In this document: in pieces, positions 41,111-42,817 of the stretch
Layout of the letters: every line of letters begins with the position of its first letter
Position numbering within the stretch: position 1 is the stretch's first letter
NCBI GenBank assembly: GCA_017511965.1
Contig: JAFWHT010000020.1
Span: 1-42,817 of the forward strand
Source of the DNA: Candidatus Saccharimonadota bacterium
Lineage (GTDB): Bacteria > Patescibacteriota > Saccharimonadia > Saccharimonadales > Saccharimonadaceae
Length of the DNA stretch: 42,817 nt
Direction: 5' to 3'
The notes under the pieces: generated by a model
What the model was told of the DNA's origin: nothing
Seen by the model: the letters and a program-made list of their open reading frames with translations, nothing else
The model's database searches: none
Translations under genes and position numbers: made by a program

Positions 41111-41139
41111 ACCCTACCATGCCTTAAAAATAATTGCAA
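41111..41139 (-). promoter_or_regulatory. G-tract promoter (site B), likely for the 24-aa ORF mRNA
   Basis: Minus strand: GGGGG, TTGCAA (41139-41134), a 17-nt spacer ending CATGG, and TAGGGT (41116-41111). CATGGTAGGGT is identical to site A. The gap from here to the FISUMP stop at 41197 shows nothing else. Confidence 0.45.
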
Positions 41140-41196
41140 CCCCCAAAGCCCTAAAAACCATGCATAAACGTTTTCACCTATAAAAATTTTTATTAA

Positions 41197-42817
41197 TTAT
41201 CGCGCGACGCAACGGATAGGGCCACCATAAGCCGAGTTATATGATGCTGGAAATTCAGAATATGATATATAAAATACGTCATTCCCACCCAATAGTGATT
41301 GTTTACTAAATGCTAATAACTTCGGTTTTCCATTATTTGGCTCAGAAGTTTTATAACCAGACGACGATATACCCATACGATACGGATACCCAGAAAATGA
41401 GCCCGCATCTATTGAACCAGCAGCTATGTAATTGAATGGCGAGGCTATAATTCGCTGGATATTAGCAGTAGCATCACTTCCAAATTCATAAACAGTATAA
41501 AGTAGATTATCAAAAGATTTTTCGCCAGAAGCCTTAGGAAGCCTCCAGCCTTTCGGGCAGATTGAATCTGGCATATCTGCAGTGTGATTTACAGCCGTCG
41601 TTCCAGCATATGCGGCGTACCAATTATAGCTATTCCCAAGATGCCAATATGGCTGACCACTAGTTTGAGTTGGACCATTATAATATGGCGCTTCACCGAT
41701 AGTTGTAGAATAACCATTCGCATAATATACATTACCAAAATCATAACTTCTTGATGCATTTATACTATTCCAGTTAGCTGCATATGCAGTTCTAGTATTT
41801 TCTTGTGGAGTCCAACTGGTTTTACTATTTAAATCCGTGGTAGCGCTAGTTAAAGCTACTGAGGTAGAGAGGTCTAAATCGAGATTTTGAGCCATCCAAC
41901 AATTTCCATCTGCAAGCTTTCTTACCACATAAGTCTTATTATCCCGAGTGTCGGACAAGGTACGTTGTGGGACATTGTCAGCCGAGAAGTAATCATTAGT
42001 GTTTTCGGCTGTAGCAGTGTTCTTTGGTGTGTAAGTATCATTACATATCGCACTGGTCATTTGTTGCATGTTGGTAATTGATGTGAGACTGTTCTTTGGT
42101 TGCCAGATAGCATAGAGTGTTACGGTACTTTCATTGTTAGTATTTAAGTTAGATACACTTTGTTCGTCAGTATATGTAGCAGTAAGTGCAGTTTTATCAG
42201 TAGACCAACCCAGGAATCTAAAGCCAGGGCGTGTAAAGCCATTAGGGCTAAGGGTTTTGGTTTCATTAGGAAGGAAAGTTTGAGTGGTAGTAGAACCTGA
42301 TACAGCTTCGGTAGTGTTATAGGTAGTTTGTCCAGTTTGATTAGCATCAAAGACTACAGCATATGCATCACATGCAATTGGTGTAGTAAGAAAGTAGCTG
42401 ATTACATTATCCCCTGCACCAGCAGTTGATTCGGCTAGTTTGTAAGAACCAGCTTCGGTAGTAGGTGCAACACTAACGCCATAGTAGACTGGGTAAGTGT
42501 CAGTTGTAGTAGCACCAGCACCAGTTTGTCCATTGCCTGAAGCAGATGATTTGGTAGTTAGTTCGGTCATAGCATCATTTAAGCCAATAAAAGTCCCAGT
42601 AGCAAGATTATTGGTCATACTATAACCCCAAGTACCTAAGAAACTTCCACCACTACCATCCTCGCCTATGATGGGAAGTGGGTTTTCTTTGGTACCCATT
42701 GTGGGGATAATCTTGCTACTAGGACTGCTATTTGCTTTGTCAGCTAGTCCAGTTTGTTCGTTTACTTTATATAATGTAGAATCGGCTGGGCCTTTGATAG
42801 ACAGAGTATAGCCCAAA
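41197..42817 (-). CDS. FISUMP-domain surface protein, N-terminus outside window
   Basis: Open to the right edge. The N-terminal part present is Ser/Thr/Gly-rich beta sequence (SFLGTWGYSMTNNLATGTF; YYGVSVAPTTEAGSYKLAES), like the domain before the FISUMP part in the 9136 gene. Then follows an InlB/Flg_new repeat (FTRPGFRFLGWSTDKTALTA ... TLYAIW), a linker with TSAICNDTYTPKN, and the FISUMP domain from the 47-bp repeat onward: NVPQRTLSDTRDNKTY, ADGNCWMAQNLDLDL, YWHLGNSYNWYAAYAG, SICPKGWRLPKAS and PIRCVAR. It should be the expressed member of the inversion pair. The C-terminus after the repeat is about 60-70% like the cassette by eye. Confidence 0.88.
   Translation of the reverse strand, partial: LGYTLSIKGPADSTLYKVNEQTGLADKANSSPSSKIIPTMGTKENPLPIIGEDGSGGSFLGTWGYSMTNNLATGTFIGLNDAMTELTTKSSASGNGQTGAGATTTDTYPVYYGVSVAPTTEAGSYKLAESTAGAGDNVISYFLTTPIACDAYAVVFDANQTGQTTYNTTEAVSGSTTTQTFLPNETKTLSPNGFTRPGFRFLGWSTDKTALTATYTDEQSVSNLNTNNESTVTLYAIWQPKNSLTSITNMQQMTSAICNDTYTPKNTATAENTNDYFSADNVPQRTLSDTRDNKTYVVRKLADGNCWMAQNLDLDLSTSVALTSATTDLNSKTSWTPQENTRTAYAANWNSINASRSYDFGNVYYANGYSTTIGEAPYYNGPTQTSGQPYWHLGNSYNWYAAYAGTTAVNHTADMPDSICPKGWRLPKASGEKSFDNLLYTVYEFGSDATANIQRIIASPFNYIAAGSIDAGSFSGYPYRMGISSSGYKTSEPNNGKPKLLAFSKQSLLGGNDVFYISYSEFPASYNSAYGGPIRCVAR
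41930..41976 (-). repeat. 47-bp inverted repeat, right copy (IR-R)
   Basis: Exact complement of 40031-40077, inside the expressed FISUMP gene. It codes for the same 16 residues in the same phase, so recombination between the copies keeps the reading frame. Confidence 0.93.

Larger units (their letters stand above)
40078..41929. other. Predicted invertible segment between the 47-bp repeats
   Basis: Holds two alternative FISUMP C-termini that point toward each other (plus strand 40078-40768, minus strand 41929-41197), with the mini-ORF/antisense RNA module and palindrome P7 between. Inverting it would place the plus-strand C-terminus in frame behind the N-terminal part of the minus-strand gene. 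This is the layout of shufflons and of invertible surface-protein or hsdS loci. Neither a recombinase nor a second orientation can be seen in a single consensus sequence. Confidence 0.7.

Noticed and set aside
1-42817. CRISPR arrays, insertion sequences, integrases, rRNA genes
   Set aside because: No regularly spaced direct repeats, transposase or recombinase motifs, or rRNA sequence were seen.

Overview
The window looks like a chromosomal piece of a Candidatus Saccharibacteria (TM7) / Patescibacteria genome. I infer this from the mix of AT-rich, tightly packed housekeeping genes, several large secreted proteins ending in a FISUMP domain (Fibrobacter succinogenes major paralogous domain), the many small membrane proteins of unknown function, and the absence of biosynthetic operons. 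TGA is used as a stop (for example in the first FISUMP gene and the DUF1846 gene), which argues against the TGA=Gly code of Gracilibacteria and Absconditabacteria. About half of the genes seem to be leaderless: an extended -10 box (TGnTATAAT) sits 6-7 nt before the ATG.

Layout. 1-1278: 3' part of a FISUMP surface protein, followed by a long hairpin and a 23-aa mini-ORF with an antisense promoter. 1724-8509: murD, then on the minus strand the run serS-hpf-secA-M16 peptidase. 8562-10764: a small structured RNA, a 131-aa possible PBECR-type nuclease and a second, complete FISUMP protein. 10809-13072: rpfB-like G5/transglycosylase gene with rsmA (a synteny known from Actinobacteria), a small RNA and a long hairpin. 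13089-17064: a redox pair (membrane CPTC protein plus DsbA), rarA, a small membrane protein, a formate/nitrite transporter and three tRNAs (Phe, Lys, Val). 17105-31451: hisS, ABC exporter, ppa, glyQS, histidine kinase-receiver-recO, xseA/xseB, flippase-like protein, trm11-like/rpmA, a small basic membrane protein, iscS-mnmA. 31524-40004: DUF1846 protein, tatD, typA, a 59-aa protein, a cutinase-VWA fusion, tyrS and rnhA. 40031-42817: a promoterless FISUMP C-terminal cassette facing a full FISUMP gene.

The most unusual region is the right end. The minus-strand FISUMP gene and the plus-strand cassette share a 47-bp tract that is identical and inverted. It lies in the same reading frame in both, at the start of the FISUMP domain, and the cassette's homology begins exactly at the repeat, right next to the rnhA promoter. 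Inverting the 1.85-kb segment between the repeats would swap one C-terminal domain for the other in frame, like a shufflon or a phase-variable surface protein. No recombinase gene is in the window.

Two further systems recur. (1) Two mini-ORFs of 23 and 24 aa, each beside a FISUMP gene, each with a strong ribosome binding site, and each overlapped at its 3' end by an antisense promoter plus intrinsic terminator: the layout of a type I toxin-antitoxin pair. One of them lies inside the invertible segment. (2) A set of long imperfect palindromes (about 75-190 nt), four between genes and three inside genes in frame (tatD, typA and a trm11-like gene), which resembles the Rickettsia palindromic elements in behaviour although the sequences differ from copy to copy.
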